DNA of 64,000 nt from contig JBCNJP010000019.1 in the NCBI GenBank assembly GCA_039602395.1, positions 7,456,997-7,520,996 of the forward strand. Reading direction: 5' to 3'. The stretch comes from Deinandra increscens subsp. villosa. Its lineage: Eukaryota > Streptophyta > Magnoliopsida > Asterales > Asteraceae. Position 1 is the stretch's first letter, and the number at the start of each line of letters is the position of its first letter. The notes below the pieces were generated by a model that saw only the letters and a program-made list of their open reading frames with translations, searched no databases and was not told the DNA's origin. Both the position numbers and the translations under genes were made by a program. Positions 35,295-46,644 of this stretch are shown piece after piece.

Positions 35295-38200
35295 TCATAA
35301 CAATTTTTTGACGATTTCCCACACCGATGTATAGGTTCCAATGACTGATGAGACGGTTCCAACCACAATGATGAATACACAAAGCGATCCCTACCGATAA
35401 AATTTTTTTAACACCATAACTTAATAAATGAACGAATTATGTACGTTTGAATATATGTGTGTTCATACCTGAAAGCGAGTTATTTTCCCCTTTAGGATGC
35501 TCATATAGCAAACACAAGGAAGTATCAAAGTCTGTAACAATGATGATCATGTTAATTTGTATATAATATTTTCTAATTCTGGATAAAAGCAAGTGTGAAA
35601 AACATGAAAGTAAGTATTTGAAACTGTGAAGCAGAATCTATATACCACTAGCATGGTCATTAAAGATCCAATGAGTGAAAACACAAGGCCTGCAAAAATA
35701 AATGAAAAAAAAATCTTTAGTTTCTACAAGAAATCAAATTTTTTTTGTGGGCATGAAGGAACTTACCAAAGAAGGGGATGGATAGGGCTACAACCAAGGT
35801 AGAGATCACTAAAGCCGTTCTAAGGAGGACGGAATAGAGACGAGACTTCATATGGTTTGATGGTATTAGTTCCTCAAGACTCATCACGACGGGAGACAAT
35901 GTCAAAGCATATGTGGTTCTAGTTAAGGAAATACAGTTACTTAACTAACTGTTTTAGTTCAAAATGGTCATTCTTTTAAAATATAGTTCTTAATATCACA
36001 TTAGTTCAATCAAAAGGATATTTGGTAAATGGATTGACTACCTGCAAAACAATATATATATATATATATATTACATGAGTACACAAAATATTTGGAAATT
36101 AATAAACTGTATGATATTTACCATAATTTACAGTTAACTTACTGTAGTCCACACAGCAATGCTGGAGGCAACCGAATTCCTTGGCAGGTTGAGAGTGAAC
36201 TGTGATTCTGTTGACTCCGCAAACATCATGTATCCTATTACAGCGACTGAAATGTAAAGAAAACCACATATACCGAAGCTGCATAGGAAATAAAACTAAA
36301 TCAGTAACACAAAATCACTCAAGAATGAATATTTATGTTGTTACCAATTCATTGAACAGATATTGTAGGGATTAATCTTGATGGGTCGGGTTATGCAAGT
36401 CGGGTCAACGAAGATGTATGAGGGTCAGCAGGGAGTTTAGATCAAGTCACAAGAGTTGTGAGTTTCTATTTAATGTAAGTTAGATTAATGAAGTAAGTAG
36501 CATGTGTTAAAGCATAAAACTTTGTTTCTTGTATGTTATTTGGGGCCTAATTTCCAACAGATATGGCATCATTGGTAGTTGGTACTTTAAATATTACCTG
36601 GTTATAATGAACATAGGATATTGACTCTTATTCTTCATTGATGTATAGATATTAGGAAAGACGGCGTGTCCTGAGTAACAGTATCCATAAAGCCCTATGG
36701 CCACAGGGAAACTAGAAAGATTCAAGGCCTTTGTGTTTTCAATTTGAAAACCAACCTTATCCACCAAGCCAACCCAAAACAAGCAAATGGCTACTAGAAT
36801 GGAAGCGACCACTCCCCCGACTGGATAACAAGAAATGGCGAAAAGTTAAAAGATTAACGAATAAATATAAGGTTTAAAGATAATATCCCATCTTACATAC
36901 CAGATATGTAACTGAGAATACTCAAGTCACGAAGGTAAACTGTAGGAAGTACTGCAAGAGTCATCGTAATAGCAAATATATAATGCGCGTCAAGTATAAT
37001 GCCTCCCAGATTTAAATGTGCATTCGGAAACAAAGACGATAGATTATCACTCTCCAAGATTATATATCCCACACAACATGACTGCAGGAAATTAGCACAA
37101 GTTTATGTTTATCCACAAGTGTGTAATTAACTTAAATGGCCTAATTAACTTTGCTTCAGATATACTTACATATAACTCCACATACAAAATTATCTGCATC
37201 ACAACAGAAAACAAGAAAAAAGGATAAGTTGGTTAACAGCCAGTCACAATGTGGTTGTTAGAGATGTTATGCACATACATTCATAAGTATGTTATGGTTC
37301 TTGATAAACAAGTAAACTTACAGAAACGATTAGGCGTCCTGTGGTGCCAAAGGCCGCCTGACCAATATCCGGATAAGTCTCGAGCCCAGGTTGACTGTCT
37401 AAACAAGATCGAAGGAGGATTCCAGTGTAGAACGAGAGGACGCCGAAGAGAAACAGTAATAGCAACCCAACCCATCCTCCTTCTTTGACTGCATAAGGAA
37501 TTGAAAGAATTCCTACTCCACAGAGAACATTCATCCCTACACAAAATCATCACCAATATACAATTATGAGCCGGATGCATGTTCCTCTGGAAGCAATCTC
37601 TCTATATTCTCTCTGTCTCATAGGTAGAGGTAAGGTTTACACTTATCAAACACTTTCGAGACCCTACTAGATTTTGCTAGATGTATTTGATTGTTTGTTT
37701 TATATATGTACAATCACATGTTTAAGTGTTTAACACATAGACAATCATATAGTTATGAGTTATGACACATGCACTCGACTCAAGGGTCCTTCTATTCTCA
37801 CACTACTTCTAAAGTCAAACGACCTTTTGACTATTGATCTTTATAACCTTGACCTTTTTAACTTTTAAAAAGTCAAACGATCATTTGACTTTATTAACTT
37901 TTTTATCTTTTAAAAAAGTCAAACTGTCATTTGACTTTTACAAATGACCATTTACAAGTGCTCTTATCAGGTTTCAAATGGTGCGGAAACACATCATTCT
38001 ACCCCCCAAACATGCATAATTGTGAATTCTCATCTACAGTCGATATGCTAATTTGGACATAATATAACATATGGAGCTGTCTAATTAAGGTGTAACATAT
38101 TTATATATGAGATAATTACGAAAATGATCAACTTTGATCACCGTTTTACTAAAATGATCACTTAGATTTTGCCTTTTTAAAATGAGCATTGACTACTTTG

Positions 38201-39232
38201 ACCAATAATAAAATGACACGTCAGCCTCCGACGGCTAAAAACATATGCCACCTTGACGGATCAAGCCACTAACATGTCGCCACGTAGTACCCTTTGGCTA
38301 ACGACGGCAAGCTTGGGTTCGATGTGGCATTCCATCTAATGATTGAAAATTCCTTGGCCCCACCAATCAACCAATCAAAATCTGCCATGTGTACTAGGCG
38401 GCTAAGTTAGCCGACGACAAAATTAGCCGTTGGCAAATTTTGACACGTGTCCAAATTTGCCTTCTTATCTTTGCCATCCAATCATATTTTGACACGTGTC
38501 CGAGAAGACAAATTTCCCCTTTTTAGATTTCTAGAAAGACAAAATTTGTCTTCTTAGATTAGTTTTTATTGATCTTTTTGGCAAAAAAAAAAGTGGTTAA
38601 AGTTAATTATTTTCGTGATTATCCCTTTATATATTCTTATTATTCACACGTGAATCAAAGATCATGCTATAATATGATGTCAATTAGTGGAATAAGAAAT
38701 TAACATAATTGTGTTCATGTTGCATACCATTCATCACAGATTGAGCAAATGAGCTCTGCCCAGAAGAACCAGGAAGTTCATGCGAAGAACCTTTCGAAGA
38801 TTTCTGATTATAAGGCGGCAACTTTTTAGCCGAAGATCCACGAGGAGGAAGAAGAAGAGAATGCGAACTTCTCCGTTCTTGCGTCTGCTGATTATCACCC
38901 AAAAAAGGTTTACTCAAACTCGGGAGTATTTCCGGCGTGTGTCTTCTCGTTATTGTCGATGAAAGAAACGAACTCCCTAATCTTGACAACGTGGGAGTCC
39001 CCAAAAAATTCAAACTTGGCGATTGAACACTTCCGTACAGATCAATCGATTGCCTGTAGCTTTGAGGCCACGATGGGGTTAAGGAACTGGGTTTGCTCTG
39101 GTGACGAGGATTATCGTCGGAATCGTTTGAGGTTTCTGATTCGTTCCCGTCGTCTTCTCCTCTGACGGAATCTTTTTCGTCGTCTTCATCGCTCACGATG
39201 TAAAAGGCTTGGTCGGATTCTGAATTCTTCAT
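35295..39232 (-). CDS. AVT1-type vacuolar amino acid transporter, copy B
   Basis: This is a duplicate of the 7,477-11,411 gene with the same 11 exons and 550 aa: 38728-39232, 37322-37536, 37170-37193, 36901-37081, 36598-36820, 36143-36278, 36022-36041, 35767-35912, 35646-35689, 35469-35531 and 35295-35390. The N-terminal exon differs from copy A at two residues that I can see (Arg44 to His, and Leu to Ser in KGSLHELPG); the other exons read the same or nearly so. Both copies are intact, so both could be expressed. The promoter and leader are duplicated too, which predicts overlapping expression. Function as in copy A: AAAP-family tonoplast amino acid transport. Confidence 0.93.
35913..36021 (-). 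other. U12-type AT-AC intron in AVT1 copy B
   Basis: It has the same length (109 nt) and signals as in copy A: donor ATATCCTTTT, branch site TTCCTTAAC, acceptor CCAC, read on the minus strand. It has been kept unchanged since duplication. Confidence 0.92.
36364..36559. mobile_element. 196-bp solo LTR in AVT1 intron 5, copy B
   Basis: This is the counterpart of 8,544-8,739, with TG...CA ends and GATAT repeats on both sides. Confidence 0.8.
38109..38625. mobile_element. 517-bp MULE-type element in AVT1 intron 1, copy B
   Basis: This is the counterpart of 10,289-10,804 with one extra A in an A-run. The flanking TTTATATAT repeats and both CACGTG cores are kept. Confidence 0.8.
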
Positions 39233-40229
39233 GTTCTGTTCGGATCTGTTAAAATTTCAACAAATGAAGCAAATCAAACGTGGTGATGAAGCAGATAGTG
39301 TGTGATTGTGTAAAATCGAGCTGAATTTTAAGACAATTTATGATGTAGAGAGAGAAAAAACAGAGGCATTGATGTTTACCGGATAGAATAGAGAAACAGA
39401 GCTTGAAGAACAGAGTATTTTTTGAGCTGAAACTGCTTGCCTTTTATAGTGTAACTGCCATATTTTGCCCCCCAAATATCTCTCTCTCTTTCTCTCTCAT
39501 ATAAACAGATAGAGAGAGAGAGAGAGTTGTGGGTTCTCTCTCATGGGGCTGTAGATCAGGGAGAAGATGACAAGATGCGGAGTTTCATGTTTTGTTTTGA
39601 GTATACATTTTGGCTCGTAAACGAGTGGCCACGTTACAGATATTATTTCATTATTAAGAATATATATTTTAACGATATTGATTACAAATTCACGATATTA
39701 AAATCACCAAGTAAAAATTGATGTAAAAATCAGCTAGTTAAACAAAAAAAAAAACTAAAATGTTACATTGTTGTTCAATTAATATTATTTACATGTAAGC
39801 TATCTCATTTCACATGTAAAATATAAAAGACAGATGGATTTTTTAGTTCTCATTTTATGCGTTATATATAGAAGAAAAATAGAAAACCGGTAAACCAATT
39901 TAGAAAAACATTATCTTTTAAAAGAAAAAATAAATTTTTATGTTGTTTTGTTTATATTTTTGAGATGATTAATTAATATTAGTTTACATGTGAAATATCA
40001 CATTTCACATGTTAAACATAAAAAATAAATTGGTTTTCGGTTCTTATTTTTTTTAAGGTTCCCATTGAACCTCCCCTACACAGAATAACCATCATATAAA
40101 TAATGTTCGATTCATCTCATGCTAACATGTATAAAGAATAAAATGGATATAAATTATAAAGTGAAAATTGTATTATTTTCAAAGGATTTAACTAATTTTA
40201 ATTTTAAAATTTATTTATAACCATTTTAA
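39233..40229. other. AVT1-B promoter, then MITE remains at the duplication edge
   Basis: Up to about 39,670 this matches the AVT1-A leader, including CT/GA runs. From about 39,720 to 40,080 there is B-specific AT-rich DNA ending ATTGAACCTCCCCTA, which resembles the right end of the MITE at 45,659-45,894. Similarity with copy A resumes at about 40,080-40,180 and then stops. Confidence 0.45.
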
Positions 40230-40945
40230 AATTTATTTATAACCGAAATAACCGAAAAAAACAAACCGAAAAAAAACAAACCGAAAAAACCGAATCCAAA
40301 TAGAAACTGATGGTTTTGGATTGAACTTTTCTAAAATCCGAAATTTCGGATCGGTTTCGGTTTTAGCTAAAAAGAAAATCCGAGAAACCCGAACCGATCC
40401 ATTTAATTATTTAAGGGTTTCAAATTTTAATTTTAAAATTTATTTATAACCATTAGGATCTTTGAGTCTTTGAGGTTAGATCATTATGCAACTTTAATTT
40501 TTGTTTGAATGTCGTTTGAGTGTTTGAGATAAGATAGTTAAGGATTTTTTTTATTTTGGTTTGTTAACATTATGGATCCTTGGTTCTTCGATATTAAATC
40601 GTTAAGGATTTGTATGAATGTATTTGTTTGAGATTGGATCATTTTGCAAAGTTATAGGTTTTAAAGTTTTATTTTGAATGCTATTAGTAGTCAATTGATC
40701 TATAATTTAAAAATAAGTAGACCCAAATTTATGTTTTTAGTTTTTTTTTTCAGTCCCATATTTCATATGGATTTGAATCCGGAAAAAACCGAATCCAATC
40801 CGTAAAAAACCGAAATCCGAAATCCGTGAAACCGAAAAAACCAAATCCAAATGGATTTGAAAATTGTAAAATCGAAGTTCGGTTTTGGATTCGATTTTAG
40901 CTAAAAATCCGATCCAAACCGATCCATGCACACCATATATAGAGA
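40230..40945. repeat. CCGAAA/CCGAAT-rich inverted repeat element
   Basis: Clusters of AACCGAAA and CCGAATCC motifs occur at about 40,245-40,415 and 40,770-40,935 on either side of an AT-rich middle. A foldback DNA element with short-motif-rich ends would look like this. The exact ends and target duplication were not found. Confidence 0.45.
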
Positions 40946-41953
40946 AAGAAAGAATCATGGGATATCACATTCATGAAAATCGCTTGTGTTTAAAAGATTG
41001 CTGATCAGTATCGGTTCCCCACTTGCCATTTTAGGAAAGGACTTAACAAAGATTTAATTTCAGTATATCATTTATTGTATAAATTAGAAAATCAAATATT
41101 TAAACGTGTCACACTCTCGTATAAAATTCGATCCCAACAAAAGGTTGTTTATTAGTATCTTTTTAAGTATCATTATTAAGGTTATTTAATGTTATTTTTT
41201 TTAAGTTAGTTAACTTTTGTTAGATATTTCAATTTTCATAATTTCTATAAGACTATTTATAGTGGTAAGACTCTAAATATCATTTATAGATAATTATTCT
41301 ACAAATACCTTAAAACAAAGGTAATAAAAAATAAAATTTCAGTAAACTAATAGTAATCAAGTTTTATAATTATTCAATTTAGGTCACAACAACCAAATCA
41401 GTATACCGATACTGATGCATTTTTCATTTGCCTCTCTTAATTTGTTTTTTTTTTAATTAACACTTACAAAAAAGCTATTCAATAGAGAAACACCTAATGG
41501 ATGACTTTAGAAAATATTTTGAGTGATTTTTGTGGTACTAAACTCTAAACCACTAATAAATTAATACTAAAAAACATTACTAATAAACAGAATTTTGTTA
41601 TACAAAATGTTGTCTAAATTGACGTGCCTCAAAGTTCATAGTTATTATTTGAGGAATTTTTTATGGTCTTGTAATGTCTTTTAACCTAAGAGGCTAAGAT
41701 ATAGGTCTTCAAATAACCGATTTGTAAGTACACATGTTTTGTGCTCGGAAAAAAAAGTCCCTCATAAAAAAATGATGCTTAAAGAGCGTTCGAGTAGGGA
41801 AGGCGTCATTGTTGTCGCCACCCTGTACTAATCCTATTCTTTGTTTAGTTTTCTCTTTTATTTTCTACTTTTCATTCAAATAAGGTTTCGTTTTCGATTA
41901 AAGATTTCAATCGATGATCTCATCGAAATCCTATTTCAAGAAGTTCTTAGGTC
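40946..41953. other. AT-rich intergenic DNA
   Basis: No gene or defined repeat is seen. Near the end, ATCGATGATCTCATCGAAAT continues on the other side of the solo LTR and may be a short remnant of coding DNA. An F-box-like SIDDLIEILFQEVLR is readable but too short to name. Confidence 0.3.
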
Positions 41954-41958
41954 TCAAC

Positions 41959-42790
41959 TGTTGGAAAATGTGTGTGAATGAGATGTTTATCTCAAAAGAT
42001 TTTTTGTTCACGTTTGGAAAAATGTGAGCTATCCCACATTGGTGTGGGAACAAAAGGGTAATTGGTTTATAAGGATAAACCTCAAAGGCTTTGACATCAC
42101 TTGTGTCATGTTTTACTCTAGCTCATACCCTCGCGCAGGGGGGGGGTGCGAAAAATGGCAATTCGGGTTGAAATTCTGAACTCGTGCCCGCGCGACCTGC
42201 GGACACGAATGCAGCTCCGAAACGGGGGTCAAGAAGTGACCAGTTTTTGCTAATTTTCGAGAGCTTTCTTTTTGGCAGATTCTAGAACGAATTTTGGTTC
42301 ATTGAACCAACCCTTTGCATTCCAAACTGACCATTCATTACAATGGTTAATGAGCTTAATTACCATGGATTAATGTGACATTATGGGACATTAATCTAGT
42401 GTTTTGTTTTCGTATATAAACACGTGAATTGGGTCATAGGAGATACACACAAAACCACATCCGTACTACTCTGCTGCTACGATCTCTTGCTGCTGCTGCT
42501 TCATTCCGGTCTCGTTTCAGGCAAGTATTCTCGTCCGGCTGTACACACAGTTTTGAACCGGTGTACCCTGGGAACAGACGTCGAATCTGTTTAAGGGAAT
42601 TGTGTCAAACACAAGCCCGGTTCCTCTCGTTTTCTTTTCTGTGTTCTTCTGTTTTGCAGGGCCTGATCCTGCTGCTGTTCGTGATTAGACTTGGTGGTGA
42701 TTACGTTTAGTTGTTTCTATTCGTTGTATTACTGTTTCTTTATATTGTAATTGATCAACCGATTGTTGAATCGTTACTGAATTTCCAACA
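41959..42790. mobile_element. 832-bp solo LTR (Copia-type ends)
   Basis: It begins TGTTGGAAAATGTG and ends GAATTTCCAACA, so the ends form a short inverted repeat. The 5-bp repeat TCAAC flanks it (41,954-41,958 and 42,791-42,795). No internal region is present. A TATATAAA box (about 42,413) and a downstream GT-AG-like pair lie inside. Confidence 0.9.
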
Positions 42791-42795
42791 TCAAC

Positions 42796-45110
42796 GCTCT
42801 TGCTCACCGGATTCCAGTCTTTGTTGCGCTGCCTGCAAATATACGGATTATCAACGCACCACTACCCCACAATTGGTAATACAATTCAATATTATAACAT
42901 CTTGCAATAGGTCTATCGGCGCCTCCTTTGTATTATTCTATATATGATATCATCATACTATACGCTCACCATGGGAGAAAGAGTCCTATCCTGTTTAATG
43001 TTGTTCTATATGTTTCTTGCTTAATCATCCTAGACATGTCTAATTAAGTTAAGCCACAAAAGTGTACATATTCACTTAATTGTCACATTCTATTCCCACT
43101 CAACATGTTATATAGTTCCTTACACATGTCACATGATGTTAAGCCACAGTCCACAGACTTGAGTTATTATATCCTATTTGGGCCTACCAAACACATTATT
43201 AGATTTTTGTCGAAGTCTCGCCATACTTGATCACAAACAACTTGATCATGTGGCATCATAGCACTACTTTAATTAAGTTCCACACCATATATATGGATAA
43301 CTCCGAGGTCCCACCGGCCATATGTGTCTTTCAATCTATGTAGTTTTCTTTTACAATATTGATCTAAACACATGTGTTGTGTTGTCTCATCCGTCAAAAA
43401 ATTTGTTAAATGGGAAACATGGAGGACTTTAACATATAACACACCATGTCAATTTTCTTTTCTTTGTTTGTTGATGTTGTATGTCCAGATTGGATTCTTT
43501 CCCACACAGGAGAAGCGTGATCCACACATCCATTTAACCTTATCAGAACACAAGTCATTAGTATCCAGACATATATTAACATACCACATAAATTCGAACT
43601 AGACAATGTTCTTCCACAAAGCATGGTCCGGATTATGATACACACACATTGTCTCATACGGACTAGTCCCACTCGGACAACAGACCAACCTTCATTCGGA
43701 TATGAGCAAACACACTCCAAACTTGACATTCAGTAAATGACATTACTCACCGTCTGGTTTAGACACCTATATCATACCAAATCGGGTGATAGATTATTGA
43801 CGTTACAGGAAAAAAGACTTAAGTATTATAAATACAACCTCATTTACCAGGTTTGATATTGATTAAGTTTGATAATACATATGACTTTCGTTCATACAAA
43901 AATATTTACTCTCATACTAGAGCTTGGTCACAAGACACACTGTCTTATGTCAAGTCGAATGGGGTTTCTAGTTTTGCATGTTCCCAAGTTCTTACAAGAT
44001 TCTACATTCGCATATGACTAGCCCAGTCCGGTCACTCGGAATACTCTGATTCTACATTCGCATATGACTTTTATCAATCCTGAAACGCTTTCAACCTTTC
44101 TCTTATTGATCAAAAGTTCTTGTTGGTCATTTGCAATAATCAGGGACAGACCAAACGATATAAGTATCAAAAAGTTTTTAAATTTAACTGATTTAAAATG
44201 AATATATATATCTATATAATATATATATGAAAAAATTGGATGCCACATGGCATCACCACAACAGTCCATTTTGTGGTTTTCCCGCTCAAATTTTTTCCAA
44301 TAAATGACATTTGACTTTCATAATATAGTTATGATTATTCAAAAATGGAAAGAGTCTAATTACAAACTGTATAATTACGTCTTTAATTATATTCTAAAAA
44401 AGTCAAACACATTTAAAGATTGAATTATATATCGTAAATGACGGATTTGGATTTGAAAAAAAAAGTCAATTTTAAATCCAATGAGCCTTAAATATTGTAA
44501 TTTCAAACAACTAAATTAATTATTTTGAGTTTTTAATAGAGATATTATCGTTATAATTGTATTCTTAATTTTATTATTTTTTACAAACAATTATTTCTTA
44601 AATAAATATAACAATATAATTAATATCAATAATTTTTTTGTTGTTGTTTAGCTACACAAATTCCCAAATATATGTATCATAAGGGTGTCCTTGAGTGGTG
44701 CTTATGACTACTCTTAGATTATTCATGCACGAATGCACGATTATAATCAAATGGTTTTGTTTTTGTGTTTGTTTTTATAATTGAAGAAGGGTATGGTTTT
44801 GTTTTTGTGTTTGTTTTTATAATTGAAGAAGGGTATGATACAAACTTTAATTTTCTCTTAAGTTTTAGAGATTATATTAATGTTTATATCATTTTTATAT
44901 TTTACTAGGAAGTGAAGTGGCTCATTGTAGAAGAACCATTAAAACTTTTAACTAAATATTTCGATTAAAAAAATTCTTAGATGATATAAAGAATCATTAG
45001 TACATTTAATTTTGATTTTTTTTAAATACCGTCGTACGATGCACGGGTTTCAATTCTCGAATTACATTTATTATAATATTTAAATTGTTGGATTTATTTT
45101 TTAAAAAACC
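42796..45110. other. AT-rich intergenic DNA with short tandem repeats
   Basis: No supported gene. A 42-bp unit beginning ATGGTTTTGTTTTTGTGTTT is present twice in tandem at about 44,752-44,836. The phrase GATTCTACATTCGCATATGACT is repeated at about 44,000-44,070. The rest shows nothing that I can name. Confidence 0.4.
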
Positions 45111-45140
45111 ACCCGTGCGTCGCACGGGTATCAAAAACTA

Positions 45141-45141
<1 letters not shown>
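45111..45141 (+). mobile_element. Helitron 3' terminus, plus orientation
   Basis: A perfect hairpin ACCCGTGCG-T-CGCACGGGT (45,111-45,129) is followed by eight bases and CTAG, then T, at the edge of an (AT)n run. This is the canonical Helitron 3' end. The element extends left; its 5' end was not found. Confidence 0.75.
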
Positions 45142-45190
<49 letters not shown>

Positions 45191-45194
<4 letters not shown>

Positions 45195-45630
45195 AAAAGA
45201 TAAATTGGAACCCACCTTGAGTTGGAGAATCCTTGGAAACCGGTCAAAAACGAGGTTAAAAAAATGTTTTTTTTTCTTAATTTTTTTATGGTGGTTCTTT
45301 AGGTTATAAACTACTCTTAAATGAAAAAAAATCAAAAAACCGCCTAGTAGATTTTTTTAAAAAAAATATCAAAAAAAAAGTTACATTTGTAACTTTTATG
45401 CGTATATTTACAGTTACGCAAAAAGTTACATGTGTAACCTAGACATTTTTGATATTTTTTTAAAAAAAATCTACTAGGCGGTTTTTTGATTTTTTTTCAT
45501 TTAAGAGTAGTTTATAACCTAAAGAACCACCATAAAAAAATTAAGGAAAAAAAACATTTTTTTAACCTCGTTTTTGACCGGTTTCCAAAGATTCTCCAAC
45601 TCAAAGTGGGTTCCAAAATACCCCAACCCT
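45191..45630. mobile_element. Foldback MITE in a (TA)n microsatellite, no. 1
   Basis: The arms at about 45,191-45,372 and 45,450-45,630 are near-perfect reverse complements (for example AACCGGTCAAAAACGAGG on each arm), separated by about 75 bases. Both sides are pure (AT)n. The arms would fold into a long hairpin RNA. The open frames in the arms are the same text read from opposite strands and are not genes. Confidence 0.85.
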
Positions 45631-45658
45631 ATATATATATATATATATATATATGTAT

Positions 45659-45889
45659 AGTGAAAAATTTATTGTAGACACCTTTATAAGTGTAGACATG
45701 TAGACACATTTTTTCACCATTAGATCTCTTGATCTAATGGTTATGATTAATTTCTTTTTTCTTTTTTTTCCTTTTTTCTCATTGTTCAAACAATTTTCAA
45801 ATGTGAAAACACATATGAAATAAAGTAATTTCACATGTGAAATAGGGTGTCTATCTGTCTACATTATGGGGGTGTCTACAATGAACCTC

Positions 45890-45894
<5 letters not shown>
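45659..45894. mobile_element. MITE in a (TA)n microsatellite, no. 2
   Basis: The ends are AGTGAAAAATTTATTGTAGA and, reversed, AGGGTGAGGTTCATTGTAGA, followed by CACC on both. It is flanked by (TA)n tracts (about 45,631-45,655 and 45,895-45,970). It has no coding capacity. Confidence 0.75.
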
Positions 45895-45944
<50 letters not shown>

Positions 45945-45974
45945 GTATGTATATATATACATATATATATATAT

Positions 45975-46599
45975 AGGGTTAGGTTCAAATGAAAATTTTT
46001 TATATTGAAAACTTTTAAGAACCAAATCTCAACCAATGTTTTAAAAACCGGTTTTTTAGTTGAACCGGAAAACTTTCCGGGGCCGGTTCGACCGGTCGGA
46101 CCGGTTAGACCGGCCGGTTGAACCGGTTAGGGGATTTATATATATATTTTTATAAAAATGTTAATAAATTTGTACACCACAACGAAAATAGTTAAAATAC
46201 AATGATAACCCACTAAAAAATAATACCAAATAGGTATTTCATAAGAATATATAAGTTTTAAACTTTAAAAAATAATAAAAAATAACAATAAATTAAAAAA
46301 ATATATTTTTTATTTTAAAAATGTCAGAAAACCGGTTGAACCGGACCGGTTGAACCGGAAAAAACCGGAAAACCGCCCGGTTAAAAACGGTCCGGTTATG
46401 TTAAAAAAACCGGGGATTAAAAAACCGGTATGATAACCGGTTGGCGGTTGAACCGGTTTTTAAAACATTGATCTCAACCACTAATTTTAGGTGGGGACCA
46501 CTATAATTCATGTGTGGTTTTTCATATATACAAACCAACGGTTTATAATGATTCTCAAAAGTTCTCAAAACCAATTAGTTCTCAAATAAGTCTCCCACT
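45975..46599. mobile_element. MITE in a (TA)n microsatellite, no. 3, split by a CCGGTT element
   Basis: It starts AGGGTTAGGTTCAAATGAAAA just after an (AT)n run. It ends with the related reversed text AGTGGGAGACTTATTTGAGA before another (TA)n. Its interior is interrupted by the 437-bp element at 46,034-46,470, so that element is younger. Confidence 0.65.
46034..46470. mobile_element. 437-bp CCGGTT-rich non-autonomous DNA element, member 2
   Basis: It has the same ends as member 1 (CAATGTTTTAAAAACCGG and CCGGTTTTTAAAACATTG) but its interior is reversed relative to it. An ATCTCAAC repeat (46,026-46,033 and 46,471-46,478), extendable to 9 bp if a shared C is counted, flanks it. It has the same length as member 1. 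Confidence 0.85.
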
Positions 46600-46614
46600 A
46601 TATATATATTATAA

Positions 46615-46644
46615 CTAGCTAGCGAGATTCGCGCGTTGCGCGAA
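46615..46644 (-). mobile_element. Helitron 3' terminus, minus orientation, no. 1
   Basis: Read on the minus strand there is a hairpin TTCGCGC-AAC-GCGCGAA (plus 46,628-46,644), then TCTCGCTAGCTAG and T. The element must extend to the right. It shares the subterminal phrase GTGGTGTAAA with the end at 48,050. Confidence 0.7.

Larger units (their letters stand above)
26101..40180. repeat. Segmental duplication, copy B
   Basis: This is colinear with 1 to about 12,600. The offset is 26,100 at the left edge and about 27,820 through AVT1. The change of offset is explained by insertions unique to one copy (B: 28,161-28,597, 28,659-31,103, 33,221-35,154; A: 2,419-5,480). Right of about 40,180 the copies are unrelated. 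Confidence 0.95.

Noticed and set aside
43406..43729. 107-aa minus-strand frame
   Set aside because: Cys-rich text without similarity, no splice or promoter context.
45138..45677. Two similar small proteins on opposite strands (MIFFHLRVVYNLKNHH...)
   Set aside because: They are the two arms of a foldback MITE; the Tyr-Ile repeats come from (TA)n.
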